DNA of 64,000 bases from Chaetomium olivaceum (taxonomy: Eukaryota; Ascomycota; Sordariomycetes; Sordariales; Chaetomiaceae): assembly GCA_039881045.1 (NCBI GenBank), contig JAYWVB010000053.1:62001-126000 (forward strand), given 5' to 3'. Numbering within the stretch: the stretch's first letter is position 1; every line of letters begins with the position of its first letter. Shown here one piece after another: positions 43,863 through 55,756 of this stretch. The position numbers and the translations under genes are program-made. The notes under the pieces were generated by a model. That model was not told the DNA's origin and did not search any database. It saw only the letters and a list, made by a program, of their open reading frames with translations.

Positions 43863-46800
43863 ACACCCCCCAAACCCGGGACTCCCCCTCCCACTCGCAT
43901 TCCCACTCGCCGCCCCACTCCCCATAGCAAAGCTCTGATCGATCTTGACAATCCAATCCATCTTATCCCGCTCACTGCGCGCCGCAAACAGCCAGGTGTT
44001 GTCGGTCCCATAGACAGCAAACACCCCGGCCTGCAACCGCTCGCTGAGTCTGCTGATCCCGCCTCCGCCACCACCACCACCACCCGCCGTAGGCGTGCCA
44101 TTGGTAGCGGAACCGTTGCTGGCGCTGTTGCCACCGCCAGGCCACAGCGAAGCAATCAACCGCCCCGTCCCGCCCTGCGGCAGGGGATTCGGCGACCGTG
44201 ACGGCGACGGCGACAGCTCCCTGCGCGGCGTCCCAAACCCACTGCTGCCACCACCATTCACTCCACCACCGCCAGAAGCATCATACCCATCCCTACCCGC
44301 ATCCGACGACCCCGCAACCGACCAGGAACCATACCCCGAACCCCCACCCACCCCATGCCCATTCCCCATTCCATTCCCATTATTGAGATTCAACAGCCCC
44401 AAAATCCCCGGCTGGCTATCGACCCTCGCATTCCTCAAGCTCACAATCCCGACCTCCTCGCCCGCCGCAACGGAGTGCACATGCAGGTACGGACGGCGCA
44501 GCTCAACAAAGCGCTTCACCCAGCGGGTGGCGTCGGCGTTGGGCACGAGCAGGTAGCCGCCCTTGAGTACGGCCGGGTTCTTGGGCACACGCACCACCGT
44601 GGCGATGGACGTTGGTTGTGGCGGTGCAGGGGTAGGCTCGGAAGGGGAAGAAGAGGCCGTCGGGTCGCCCGATGGCGGGGCCACGCCGTCTTCGGGCGGG
44701 TCCGTGTTGCGCGGGAGAGGATCTGGAGAGAGGGGTCGGGATAGCGCTGCCAGAGGTTTAGGCAGCGGGTTAGAAGATGGGTTTGGTGGTCGGCTTCGTC
44801 GGGTTGTGGTTCTTCAGGTGGGGAAGGGATGGGTGGGTTTTGTTCTCCGTTTCCGTTCTCGGAAGGTTGGGGGATGTCGCCCTCGGTAAGTTCTTTCCCC
44901 TCCGTAGGCTCAGGGGATGCAACTGGGGAGGGCTCGGGCGTGTCGTCCTTGAGAAGCTCCGCGATGGAGTCGGCATCGGAGTTTATGGGCGGGGGCCGAA
45001 GGAAGTCATCACCTTCAGCCTCTTCAACACCGTTGGTCTCATCTTGAAAGCCGATCTTCCTGAGGAACGTTTGTACCGCAGCAATCTCGGCCATCATCTG
45101 GCGCTTTTTCCTTGAGCTGATGTAATCAGCCACGAGCGATACGCCACGAGGGGTCCAGGCGGTCAGGTTTTCCTCGCCCTTGACGTAGTCGTGCTGGCTG
45201 TTCATCCGCCACAGATCACCCACCCGTTTAATCGGTGCCGGCCGCATCTGCAGGGTGAAGATGCCCGTGGTCGAGTGGACGATGCGGACCTGCTACTGAA
45301 ACAGCGACGAGAACATGGACGTCTGCCGGATGAAGGACCGCGACAGAATCTGGCAGCAGACGTTCATCGAGAACTTCATCGGCTCGGCCAGCTTTTCGGA
45401 GCTGATTTCCCACGACACGGCCATTTGCACGCGGTACTTATCCGCCGTGACCCGGTCGAGGAGCAGCGACTTGTGCAAGCTGGAATCCCACTGCCCAACC
45501 ACGGAAACGCTCCGGGTGCCGTTCGCATTGATTTGAAACGAGGGCTCGGCAGCGAGTTTTAGCGGGATATCCGGAGTGACCGAGCCCATGTCGGGCGTCT
45601 TGCCTGCGCTGTCCAGCAACTGAACCTTGCCGACACGCATATCCGCCACATCATCCCACGGCAGTGCATCGCCCGAACTGTGTGTGAGGGTGATAGAAAT
45701 GCGCCTCTGCAACCCCTGATGCAGTTGGAACGTGCCACCGTCCAGCTCGCTGGTCTGGTTAACTTCCACCGGCACATACTCGCCCTCCTCGTTCATCTCG
45801 AGCACCTGCACCCGCGCCAGCAAGTCATGCTTCTCCTCGGTAAAGAAGTGCGCCTCGCTTATCCTGGCGCGCTTCTTCCCCCGGGAGTGAGGCACGCCGT
45901 CCCGCATATCGTCCCAGCTGAGGAGCTTATCCAAATGCATGGCCGACACCTTGGCAAAGATAGCCACGCGCAGCGTCGTCTGCGGGGGCGCGAACAGCGG
46001 CACGCTCATGCTATGAACGCTCTCGAACCGGATGGGGCCCTCGTCAAAGTCCTTGATCATCTGCGTCGTGGTGACGCCATCCTCGGAAATGCCGGGGATG
46101 AAGAGTTGCGCGTGCACCTCGGTGCCCTCGCGCTCCGCAAAGCCCACCATCTCGTGCATGACGATGTTAAACTTCAGCGTGTTCGACGGCGCCCGCGCGC
46201 TGGACGGTTCGAGCGCGAGCTTGATGATGCCGATGGCGTGCGAGGTGTGGGGAGAGAAGATGTCAAGCGTAAAGTCTTGCACCCGGCTCTCAAAAACAGC
46301 TTTGAGGGGCACATCTACCTCGCCGACGAGGGTGTACTGCGGCATGCAGGTCTCGATAAAAGGGTTGTCGAGGCTCAGGTGTTGGGCATACTCGGGTTGA
46401 TCCAGATACTGGTACATCTGCCGCATCTGCCTCACTCGGTCATGGAGTTTCTCGATACTCCACAGGTGGACAACGCCGTGCCTGTAGTCGATGACACGGA
46501 CCCCGATGCACGGCTTCGGTGCCTCTTCCAGCGCGATATCATCTCCCTCTCCGGTTAGCCCGTTAAGAACCATGTCATAAGACGAACACAGCATGTGGCC
46601 AACATCAACCACGGCAAACTGGAAGACGACGTGTTCGTCCAGCTCGTGGCTCATGATCTGCGCTTCCTTCAGTGTGGCGGCGTGTTGCAAGACCGCCTCG
46701 GCCATCCGCACGTAATGCCGGCTCCGCCAGTGCTTCACGGTAATCTTGGCCCGCTCGATCTCGTCCTCGGACAGCTTCGGGTTCGGCTTTGGTCGCTTGA

Positions 46801-49364
46801 GCGGATCTAGTTTCTCGATCTTGGCCTCAAACTCGCGCCGCTGGACCTCTAGTTGTTTTTGCATATCCGCCTTGATTTGAACCAGCGTCTCCTCCATGCG
46901 GACTTTCTCCTTCTTGATCTCCTCGACCTCGACGTTTGCCGCCTCAGCACTCTTAAGCTGGTCACGGTACTCGTCCTTTTGTTTCTCCAGTTGGATCTGC
47001 ATCTCCTCACGCATCTCGCGTAGCCGATCCTCGGTTTCGCCCTGCTTAGGGGTGGACGGCATGGTCAACATGGTGTCGAGCGAGAAGTTGTCGAGGTGCC
47101 GGTGGACAGGTATTTCTCCCTGACCGGGTACGATGCCATCGACTCCATGTCTTCGTCACCATCCCGGCCGTTGACGCGCTCGGCACGGGCCCGCTGGACG
47201 TCTTCGAAGAGCGCGTTAAGCTCCTCGTCAGTCAACTTGGTGAAGTTTTGGTCTGTGCCGAGGATCGCGGGCGCCGCTTCTCTGCGCGCAAAGGACCAGT
47301 CGGACTCCTTCGCATTGCGCTGGAACGGAGAGTCGGGGCGGCTATCACTGAAGTCGGAGATGGCTGTGCTAAAGCTCCTATCATGCCCCGGTCTGCTGGG
47401 GCTTGGTGACGGTGATGTTCTCTCCAGCGCCTGCAGCTGGCTTGCGGTGATGGACTGGCGCAGGAGACTCTGCTCTTGCCTCTCTGCCCGTTCTGCGCGC
47501 GCTTCCATTGGATGATTGAACCTGAAAATGTGGAAGTCGCCCAAGATAATGCGGTACCCCGAGTGCAGTCTCGTCGGCTCTGTAACCCGCTTCCCGTTCA
47601 CCATAACTGCTGCGTCTTCCTTTGGGATGACTGTAACCGTCCCATCTGCCGCATTGTCAAAGACACAGTGCTCGTGAAGAATTCTCGACCCGTTCAGACG
47701 AATATTGGCCTGGTGGTCTGCGTTCGACTCGACGTTGCCGACCGTAGTCGCACCGGGTTTCAGGTTGTAAACGAGGCACTCCGCTAGAAGGGGGTCGTCT
47801 GAAAGGTTGACCAAGTGAGGCATCTTTTTGGGCGTGGACATGCCGATGAAGCCCTTCTCGATGCTGATTCCCAATTCTTCGAGTGCAGACTCTCGCTCTT
47901 TGTGGATTTCTTCCGTTTTGGCCAATTTCTGCTCCCACGTTTGGTTGAGGTCCTGGAGGATCTTCTCGCTCTGATCTAGCTGCTCCGCAATTTCTGCTTT
48001 GGAAACCTTCTTGATGGTGCCATCGGCCTGCGTGATGCTGACGATTTGCTTTTCCAGAGGCGTGCCTTCTGCATACACCTCCTCCGCAGGAACGGGCAAT
48101 CCCCCGGCACCGCTTCCGCTGCCCAGCTTGCTGCGGAGAACCGCCAGTTCTTCCTTGAGTTCGCGAATCATGCGAGCGTTGGCGTCTTCGTTGATGACTG
48201 CGTGGTTCTTGATGCGTTTCGCAGAATCGGCGTATCGCAGCGTGCTCAATGTTTCGTCGTAGTTGATGTCTGCCGGACTGATGGCGGCAATCATGGCTGT
48301 CATGCTGTTACCTCCGAGGGAGTCCTTCAATAACCATGTAAGAACACTATCTCTGTAGGGAACCTGTCCTGCCGCGCCCTTCTTTTTCTTGACGCCAGTG
48401 GAAAGATCTGCCAATGCTGCGATAACACGACCGAGAGTAGAAAGAGAGCGGTTGATTTCTGCGCCTTCCTTGAGACGAGCTCCGGTTGCGCCTGTGGAAG
48501 TGGCTCTTTCCGATCCAGCCAGATCCACGAGACTGATCTTGGCTGCCTTCTCCATGGCCATTTTTGTCTCGGGGTCGAAGCGCTTCTGAGTCAGCATGAG
48601 CGTAAACACGGCGTGACTTCGACTGGACGTCTCGTTCATGTTGGTCGCTGCCACGGTTCTGGCTTTGTTGCCCTCGTCCATCAGGTTTTCAATTTCCTGA
48701 AAGCTTCCGACCACCAGCTTCGCCAAATCCTCGACGTAGGGTCCCGTGGAAGGGTGCTCTCGGACCTTTAGGTTGCCCTTGTTTGCCGGGTTCAGCAGGT
48801 CACGCACCCGCTCGTTGTAAATTTCGAGGTACGACACCTCAACAGTGCAGCGTAGGTTCTTGTCCTGTTGCATCTCCCCAATTCTCCTGAACATATCCTG
48901 GCAAATCATCGGAATGATACCGGCGTCCTTTCCATACCCCATCATCGAGTACGACTTGCCGGAACCGGTCTGGCCATAGGCGAAGATACAGTTGTTGTAT
49001 CCCTGGAATGCATTGTCAAGAAGCGGTTTGCCCATGTCCGTGAAGAGGTTGTCCTGCCCCGCATAGTTTGGCGCGTTCTTGTCGAAGGACCAGTACGACT
49101 TGTCGAAGGCGAACACTTTCGGGGCCTGGTCTTTGACCGCCTTGTTGTCGGTCGGCGGCGTCAGGACCGTCTGGTTGTCTTTCATTTCCACGATACATTT
49201 TGCCCCTCGGTCGTGTTCTACCGAGCGTCAGCATCAGCTTCCCTGCCGCCAAAAGGCCCATCCCCGACCCAGACGGCTCACTCACCTCTCCCGTTAAAGG
49301 GACGACATCTGACCACCACCTTGATATTCCCGCCCCCGCCGGCGGGCGGCGCAGCCGGAGCCAT
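43851..49364 (-). CDS. Kinesin-3 (Unc104/KIF1A type), two frameshifts and one in-frame TAG
   Basis: Plus-end motor of the Unc104/KIF1A family, carrying early endosomes and vesicles along microtubules in hyphae. Exon 1 is 49286-49364 (MAPAAPP, then NIKVVVRCRPFNGR); the intron is 49218-49285; exon 2 runs to 43851. The total is about 1,815 codons. Order: motor domain (P-loop GQTGSGKS about residues 108-115, NETSSRSHAVF, VDLAGSERA), neck, FHA domain (NIRLNGSRILHEHCVF, about 47700-47500), coiled coil with LREMREEMQIQLEKQKDEY, KIF1B/DUF3694 region (46700-45300) and a C-terminal PH domain. PH features are LKGGYLLVPN, RWVKRFVELRRPYLHVHS and a late VFAVYGTDNTWLFAA, split by a Gly/Ser/Asn-rich insert. 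Single bases are missing near 47075 and 44720. At 45293-45295 a TAG interrupts the otherwise continuous frame (context CAG TAG CAG GTC). Homology continues directly after it, so it is either a C-to-T change of a CAG, a sequence error or a readthrough site. Confidence 0.92.
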
Positions 49365-50420
49365 CGTCGCGGTTTTACAATGACAGGCCGGCGTGGCTTT
49401 CGAGACCTTGGACGGAAGATGGCGTCGCGGCTAGGCCTGAGCGACAGCCCGTTCCTGGCCAGGCGGGTTGAAAAAGCTCGTGATTAATGTGCAGTCCTCG
49501 AGTTTCCCAGCATAGAGTTCCCAGCCCGCGGTACAGCACCCACGCGCATTCTCCCACCACGGCGTCGTATTCAATAGCTCGCAATCCGGGGTCGTCGAGT
49601 AGCGGTCGGTAAGTGGATATTTGCCTGCGGGGCGAGAGCGAGGGGCAACCGCTGGCCCCCGGAAAGTTGGGTCGTCGGGATGTCAATTTTATGTCGGGCG
49701 TCCGTCTTGGTTGTTGTGCGGGCGCAAGGTGTTTGGAAGTTTCGCAGTTGTAGAGTTGAGGTTTTGGTGGTTTCGTTGCCAAGATGGAGTCGCAGGTTGG
49801 GTGACTAGCGGCACAGAAGGAATGCGATTTCGAGAATGCGTCCCGTGTCAACAAATTCAAGAGCGGGACGCGAGGCGCGAGCTCGACTCGAGCGCCTTTC
49901 CAGGGGCGGGACGCTAGCTCATTGGTGGACACGGTGCGCTATGGCGAGAAATTACAGAACCTTAGCTCCCGTCTCTTCACGTGTCAACGGTTGGGTGTTC
50001 ATCTCTCGGACGGCTCTTCACGTGCAGCATTCATCTCGTAATTACCCGTTTCGTCAGCAAGTCAATGCGAGAGTTATAACTTCTCGATATCAATATAGGC
50101 CAGGTTGGTTTGCCTTTTCTTCCACTACCAGTCTCTGAGCTAATAACTGAGTATCAGGGGCTTTCTCAAGTACCTAGCTTCAGTGGGGCAACTCAACAGG
50201 TATGTATGTAGTTAGGTAGTCCCTGGATGCCTGAGTTGGTTCCAATCCATTTGGCCACGACAGCACGAGTTAACCAGATTCATGGCGGGGAACATGTGGC
50301 CAAGTGTTGCCTATCCTACCAACTTGATGCTTAACGCGGGATATCCTAGACCCAGCATCAATGATATCCCAGACGTTCGCCCAGAACCCCATCCATGTGG
50401 AAATTATTCGATTCCTGGCG
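49365..50420. other. Kinesin promoter and M1-peptidase 3' flank
   Basis: No gene seen in about 1 kb. Both flanking genes are on the minus strand. Left part is the kinesin leader. The right part is AT-richer and probably includes the 3' UTR of the peptidase gene. Confidence 0.5.
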
Positions 50421-52592
50421 CTACTTGGACTCTCCCAGCCCAAGATCCTTCTCAACGAGCTGGCGGCAGATGGGGTGATAGAAATCACGGTTCTTCTCAA
50501 AGGTCTTGACTGCAAGGTCACGGTCCACCTTGTTGAGAGTGCGGAACAGCGTCCGGACAAACTTCATGCGGCCGACATTTCCGAGAAGCTCGGCCACGCC
50601 AGGGTAGGAGCTAGTGTCCTTGGCCTTCATCGCGATCTGGTAGTAGGCTGCCTTGAGCTCGACATTTTTAGACTCAGCAAGGGCGTAAACCTTGCCCATG
50701 TTTTGCTATGGCCGGTTAGCTAGGGACCGTCGCAAGAAACTCAAGTCTCCCAAAAATACGTACCGACTGCTCGGCCGTCAAGGGCTCCTCAAAGTCCTGG
50801 ACCACATTCAAGAACACGAGAACCTGGTTTCCGGTCCAGGACGACGTGTCCGACGGGCTGGGAGAAAAGTCCTTGCTCTTCCACTTGTTGGCGAGTTGGA
50901 AGCACCCATCAACAAGCGTTGTGTCAAACTTGGGCTTCGGCGGAAGGCCAGGGTTGAAGAAACGACCCTCCCAGTCGATTTCCGAGAGCTTGTCCTTTAG
51001 GCTGGCGTACTCCGAGGTGCTGAAAAACTCGAGGAAGGTGTCCTTGAACTCGAATGAATCCAGAGACTTGTTCTGCCACTTGCTGAAATAGTGGGGGATG
51101 AACTTGTCAAAGTTCTCACGCCCAACGAGACGGTCAAGGGACCAGATGAAGTGGAAGCCCTTCTCGTAAGGCACCGAGCTGAAAGCATCATCTGGGTCGA
51201 TACCATCGTGCTTGATGGATAGCTTGGTGTACTCGTGGTCTTTGCCGAACTCTTCAATTGCCTCCTCTAGTAGTGGTACGTCTATTAGGGGGAGAGAACG
51301 CCATCAGATTCAGGCCGGGAAACTCACCCAGATGCTTCCAGCCGATAATGGCCGAGAAGTCAAAATAGGAGTCGTTCTTGTGGATGGAAGCAAGGATACG
51401 GCGCTCAAGATACACGGTCCATCCTTCATTGAGCCAGCTGTTTGGGGTTAACGGTTATTTTTGCCCGCTGGTGTTCATCAAGGGGCTAAACTCACAAATG
51501 CTCCCAGCTACAGCTCGTCACCAAGTTGCCACTCCAGCTGTGGGCGAGCTCGTGGGCAATGACATCAATGTTTTGCCGGTCACCGCTGATGATGGTGGGC
51601 GTCGCGAAGGTGAAGATGGGGTTTTCCATGCCGCCGTACGGAAAGCTCGGAGGCAGGACAAGCACATTGTACTCTCCCCACTGGTAAGGGAAGACGATCT
51701 TTTCGGCAGCGTCCAGGAACTTGTCCATATCATCCTCGAGCTCCCATTGCGAGGCCTTCAGCTCGTTGGGTCCTGTAGCGACTGAAGAGCATCTTCCGAT
51801 TTTGGCACTAGCGATGTCTCCAGAAGCCACGGCAAAAAGATAGGACGGAATAGGGACCTTCTGATGGAACTTGTAGACCTTGTCCTCGCCGTCGTTTTCA
51901 GTTGAGCCCGGTACCGGGACGCCGCTGGCAACGACAACATGGGGACTGCGAAGGATGAAGTCGTAGGTGCTCTTAACGTCGGGGGTGTCCTGGCAGGGGA
52001 AGATGGACCGCGCATGGATAGCCTGACACTGGCTGAACATGAAGGGCGCCTTCTTGTTGCTCGTCTGGGTCGGGGTCAACCACTGGAGGGCAGTGCACTT
52101 GTCCGTGGTGGCCAACTCGATCTTGAGCTTAACCACCTCCCCCTTGCCAGCGCCGTTAGGTACTGCGACGTGGACTGGAGAGCCGCTGGGCCCTGTGCGA
52201 TCCTTGACCTCCCATTGCGAGGGCGATGAGTTAAGTGTGATAGCCGAGACGTCGACGTAGCTAGAGTCGAGGATAATCTCCTTGCTGGCCTTGTCCGTCT
52301 GTGACTCAAGCTCGAGGACCACAGACCCACGAAGGGACTTGGTCGTGAAATCGACCTTGAAATCGGCCGTGGTGTGCTTGGTGCGCCATTCGTTGTAGTT
52401 GGACAGCGTGTTGGGATCCCGCACAGGTGCCATTCTTGCAATGCTTATGCCAAACCACCGGCGTTGAAAATAGGGTGTTGATTTTGTTGTTGCTGTTCTT
52501 GCTTTCGTATTCAAGTTATGAGCAATCGCCGAATTTGCCGTTTCTTGAGCGAGTCTGGCCCTCACGAGGCGAAGAATACCCCACATGAGCAC
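50421..52592 (-). CDS. Leukotriene-A4-hydrolase-like M1 aminopeptidase/epoxide hydrolase
   Basis: Zinc metallopeptidase of family M1, similar to LTA4 hydrolase and yeast LAP2. It removes N-terminal residues and can hydrolyse epoxides. Exons: 51496-52592, 51328-51437, 50764-51281, 50421-50705; introns are 46-58 bp. Key parts are QCQAIHARSIFPCQDTP, the exopeptidase motif YGGMENP, the zinc site HELAHSW with the second Glu in WLNEGWT across an intron, LRGSVVLELES near the N-terminus and the C-terminal helical LTA4H domain (SSWTGNQVLVFL, KAAYYQIAMKAKD, FVRTLFRTLNKVDR). The start is open: ATG 52433 (MAPVRDPNTLSNY) gives 616 residues, the family length. ATG 52592 adds 53 residues, rich in Arg and with almost no acidic residues, resembling a mitochondrial presequence. 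No frame defects. Confidence 0.94.
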
Positions 52593-55500
52593 TCCGCTTT
52601 CTCAGCTGCAGCTTGACGCCCAAGCTGTGCCGTTTGTCCCTTCACGCCTTCCTCCTTTGTCCAGCGTGAGTTGATTCGCACCGTCTGATAGGCCAAGATT
52701 GATGACATCAGGCCAGCACGTGACCTTTCGAACGGAAATCGGCGGCTTTCCCAAGCCACCTTTCCATTCGCATCTCATTCGCATCTCCTCAACAAAACAT
52801 CGACACAATGCTACAATTCTGTCACTTGTTAGTATTGTCTTCCGTTTCTTCTCTCTCGTCTCTTCTCTGTTTCCGTCCAATATCACCAAAATCTACAATA
52901 ATTCCTGTCTCCTTTCCTTTTCTCCCATGTTTGCTTTTCTACTTTTTTTGGAGGGAAGGCCGATTCGCTCGGTGTTCGCTGTGTCTGGTTGGTGCCAGGA
53001 CACGAAACATGTTTCAACTCCCGAAGTCGGGATCGCTGTTTCCCGGGTGGCCTTCAAGTCAGCACGGAGAGGCCACGGTTGAGCGGATCTGTATCGGGAG
53101 GGAGGGAAGCTCCCTTCGGCCTCTTTTGAAACACCTTTCGCAAGCGCGGATTGGTTATGCACGTTTGCCTCCGAAGCACGGATCTGCATGGCGATGGCCG
53201 CCGTCCCCTTATGATCATCGTTGGGACGAGGGACGAAGTCTATTCGACTCGACGGGCGAGATTTAGCCTTGTTTAGATCCCAGCTTAGCTCAAGATGGGC
53301 TGCTTCAGATCAAGAAGACCTCCCCATGGACCGCGCCGCGTTACGCTTTCCCCGAATGCTTCCTTGAAGCTTGCAGTTGGCGGATGGGGCCAAAGACTTT
53401 CATGACCAGCCTAGGCCTTGCACAGTACTTGAACGTCTTGACGCTCGACTCCGAGGCTCGGTGAATACGCTTGGGGGAAACCTCTCAACCATCAGGCAGG
53501 CAGGCCGGAAAGCTTCCTAGACTAAGCTAAGTGCGACGGATACCTACAGCGCTTGCCCCTCCTGGTTAAACGATTGCTTTGATACTCAGCCCGTTCGGGT
53601 GAACGCTCCCTCGCGAGTTAGGAGTTGAAAGGTCCACGGTCCCAGTCCCTTTGGGCAATGAATGCCACAATAAGAATGATCACCGTGGATCCCCTCTTGG
53701 TACCGGATATCCAGGGTTCCGGCTTGACAGCTTCCTATATGCCTGCCGTTCTATACCATAAAACTCACGCTCGGGTAATATCCCGAGCCCGTCGCATGAA
53801 TGAACTTTCCGTAATTTCGGGCGTTCCGCTCAACATGGGAAAGAATCAAGAGCCTTTGTTGAAACATACGGGCTTGTTGAAACAAGAAGGGCCGCGGTAG
53901 TCATGTCGCCGTTGCGCAGTGGAAACCGCGGTCTTGGAGAAGACTTCGCATCGAACAGGACGGGATCTGGCTTCCTGAGCTGCGTGCTTCTCAAACAGAG
54001 AGCGCGGATTATTCCGTACACCACGCACATGGATACCGACAGCAGGAACGTCACATTCCCAGAGACAGCGCCCTGTCCCTGCATCGGCCGAAGCCAAGCA
54101 GTCGTTGGATTTGTCGGCCACTCCCCCCTGTCTCGTTGCTTCAATGACAGACTCGAAAAGGAAGTCGGGTCATCATCGCTCTCCAGCCAGGATGGGCAAC
54201 AAGGTTCAACCGCCATGGAATCCCAGAAAAAAACAATAAGGCTGTTCGTGTTGGTGTCTCGTGGGAGTCTTGGCGATTTCCACCGGCTCAGTGGCCGCCT
54301 GTCTCAGGAACCTTGTCAAATGCAGTCTCGCGCATCGAAGCGAAGCTCACTTGTGCAGGTCAAGCGGCGCGGACCATGGGCTTGGGCGTCACCATGCACC
54401 GAGAACCGCCGGCGGTTTGCCCAGCACGTCGCTCGCAGTCCTGGGCATGCAGGTTGGCGGTCCCAACACCGCGTTCCTCCCCTATTTTCTTTGCCCGCTC
54501 GGACGTCGTCATGCGGCCTATTTATTGTCTGCTATGTATGTTGAGCATCTGCATGCCGCGGAAGAACGACGACCGTGACGCACATCAAGTACGACGGCAT
54601 GATCAATCTGAGTGCAGACTACTCGGCGATGCACGTTCGGACTGCGGTCGAGCGTTGATGGCAAGACAACGTGGTGCCCTTGTAGCATCGCCTTGACACA
54701 ACATCTGTGCGATGCCCCTGAGGGGAAAGATCGCTTCGGGCTTCTGAACGCTAGCTGAGCTAGTCTCTTTTTTTCCACCCACGAAGAAGACAGCAGGAAG
54801 GGTGCAGGAAGTTCTCTTCGGATTTGGTGCTGTTTTGCGCTCTGCCAGCCCCCCGGAAGAAGACCCGAGACAGTCCCAAGGCAGCCCTTTGGGACAGGAA
54901 CCCGCGGACCTGGTCCCTGTTCGTCCCCTCCTTTAGTGGGGTTGGACTGCAGGAACTGACCAGGGGCCATGCTCGCCAATGGAGGGGATCTTGCTTCTGG
55001 GCGCCGAAGCTTCCCTATTGCAGTGTCATGGAAAACATGGAAGAACACATTCGATGACACAGCAGCGGAAACTTGCCGCTCTTCGAGGCCGTTCCGGCCC
55101 CCGGGAGTGAATGTTTCGGCGATTTGACTGCCGGGCGTGAATCGGAACTCGGAGACGCTGAAAATAAGGTTTTATACCCGACCTGCTGGGCTGGGGGGTT
55201 GGATCATGTCTCACTTTCCCGAGACAGGATGGCATCAAGTCAGACACGACCGTTGCACCCTCAGCTGACCGTTGCGCGGACTTGCTTCTTGCGTGATCAT
55301 CGGTCTCACCTACCTTACTACCTCCACCAGCACCACGATCGATACCTTCTTGATGGCTATGACCAAAAGAAATGGAGAAAAAAGACACCTTGGAACGGCA
55401 AACATGGAACTGGTAACCACCTTCCTTCTGCGCGGGCCCCGGAATGCATACCCGCATGCGAGAGACGCAGGTGAATCGGACTCCGCCATCATCTTGCTTC

Positions 55501-55697
55501 GAGCCCACTGCAGGTTCTCGTCAGCTGTCGTTTTCTCAATGAGCGAAAACCTGCACGCCCCTGCTGCCACATCACTATCACCGTTCCTACGAGTGATCGT
55601 TGGGGTCCCGAAAAGGGCTCAACTGCCACTCCCCAACCCCCCACACTTTGCCCTGTTTTCATTTCCCCTGAGAATGGTCGTCCGCAGTGACGCCGAC

Positions 55698-55756
55698 GAC
55701 ACCACAAGCAGGGACACCACAAGCAGGGACACCAAAAGCAGGGACACCAAAGCAGG
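55698..55756 (+). repeat. 15-bp minisatellite, four units
   Basis: Four tandem units of GACACCACAAGCAGG. Units 3 and 4 have AAAA or AAA in place of ACAA, and the fourth is one A shorter. It lies in the long gene-poor stretch. Confidence 0.9.

Noticed and set aside
49375..49932. 185-codon minus-strand frame just upstream of the kinesin
   Set aside because: It lies in the kinesin 5' leader, ends beside the kinesin ATG and has no domain.
53903..54544. 213-codon + strand frame
   Set aside because: No domain or signal, composition as expected from chance, overlapped by equally long frames.
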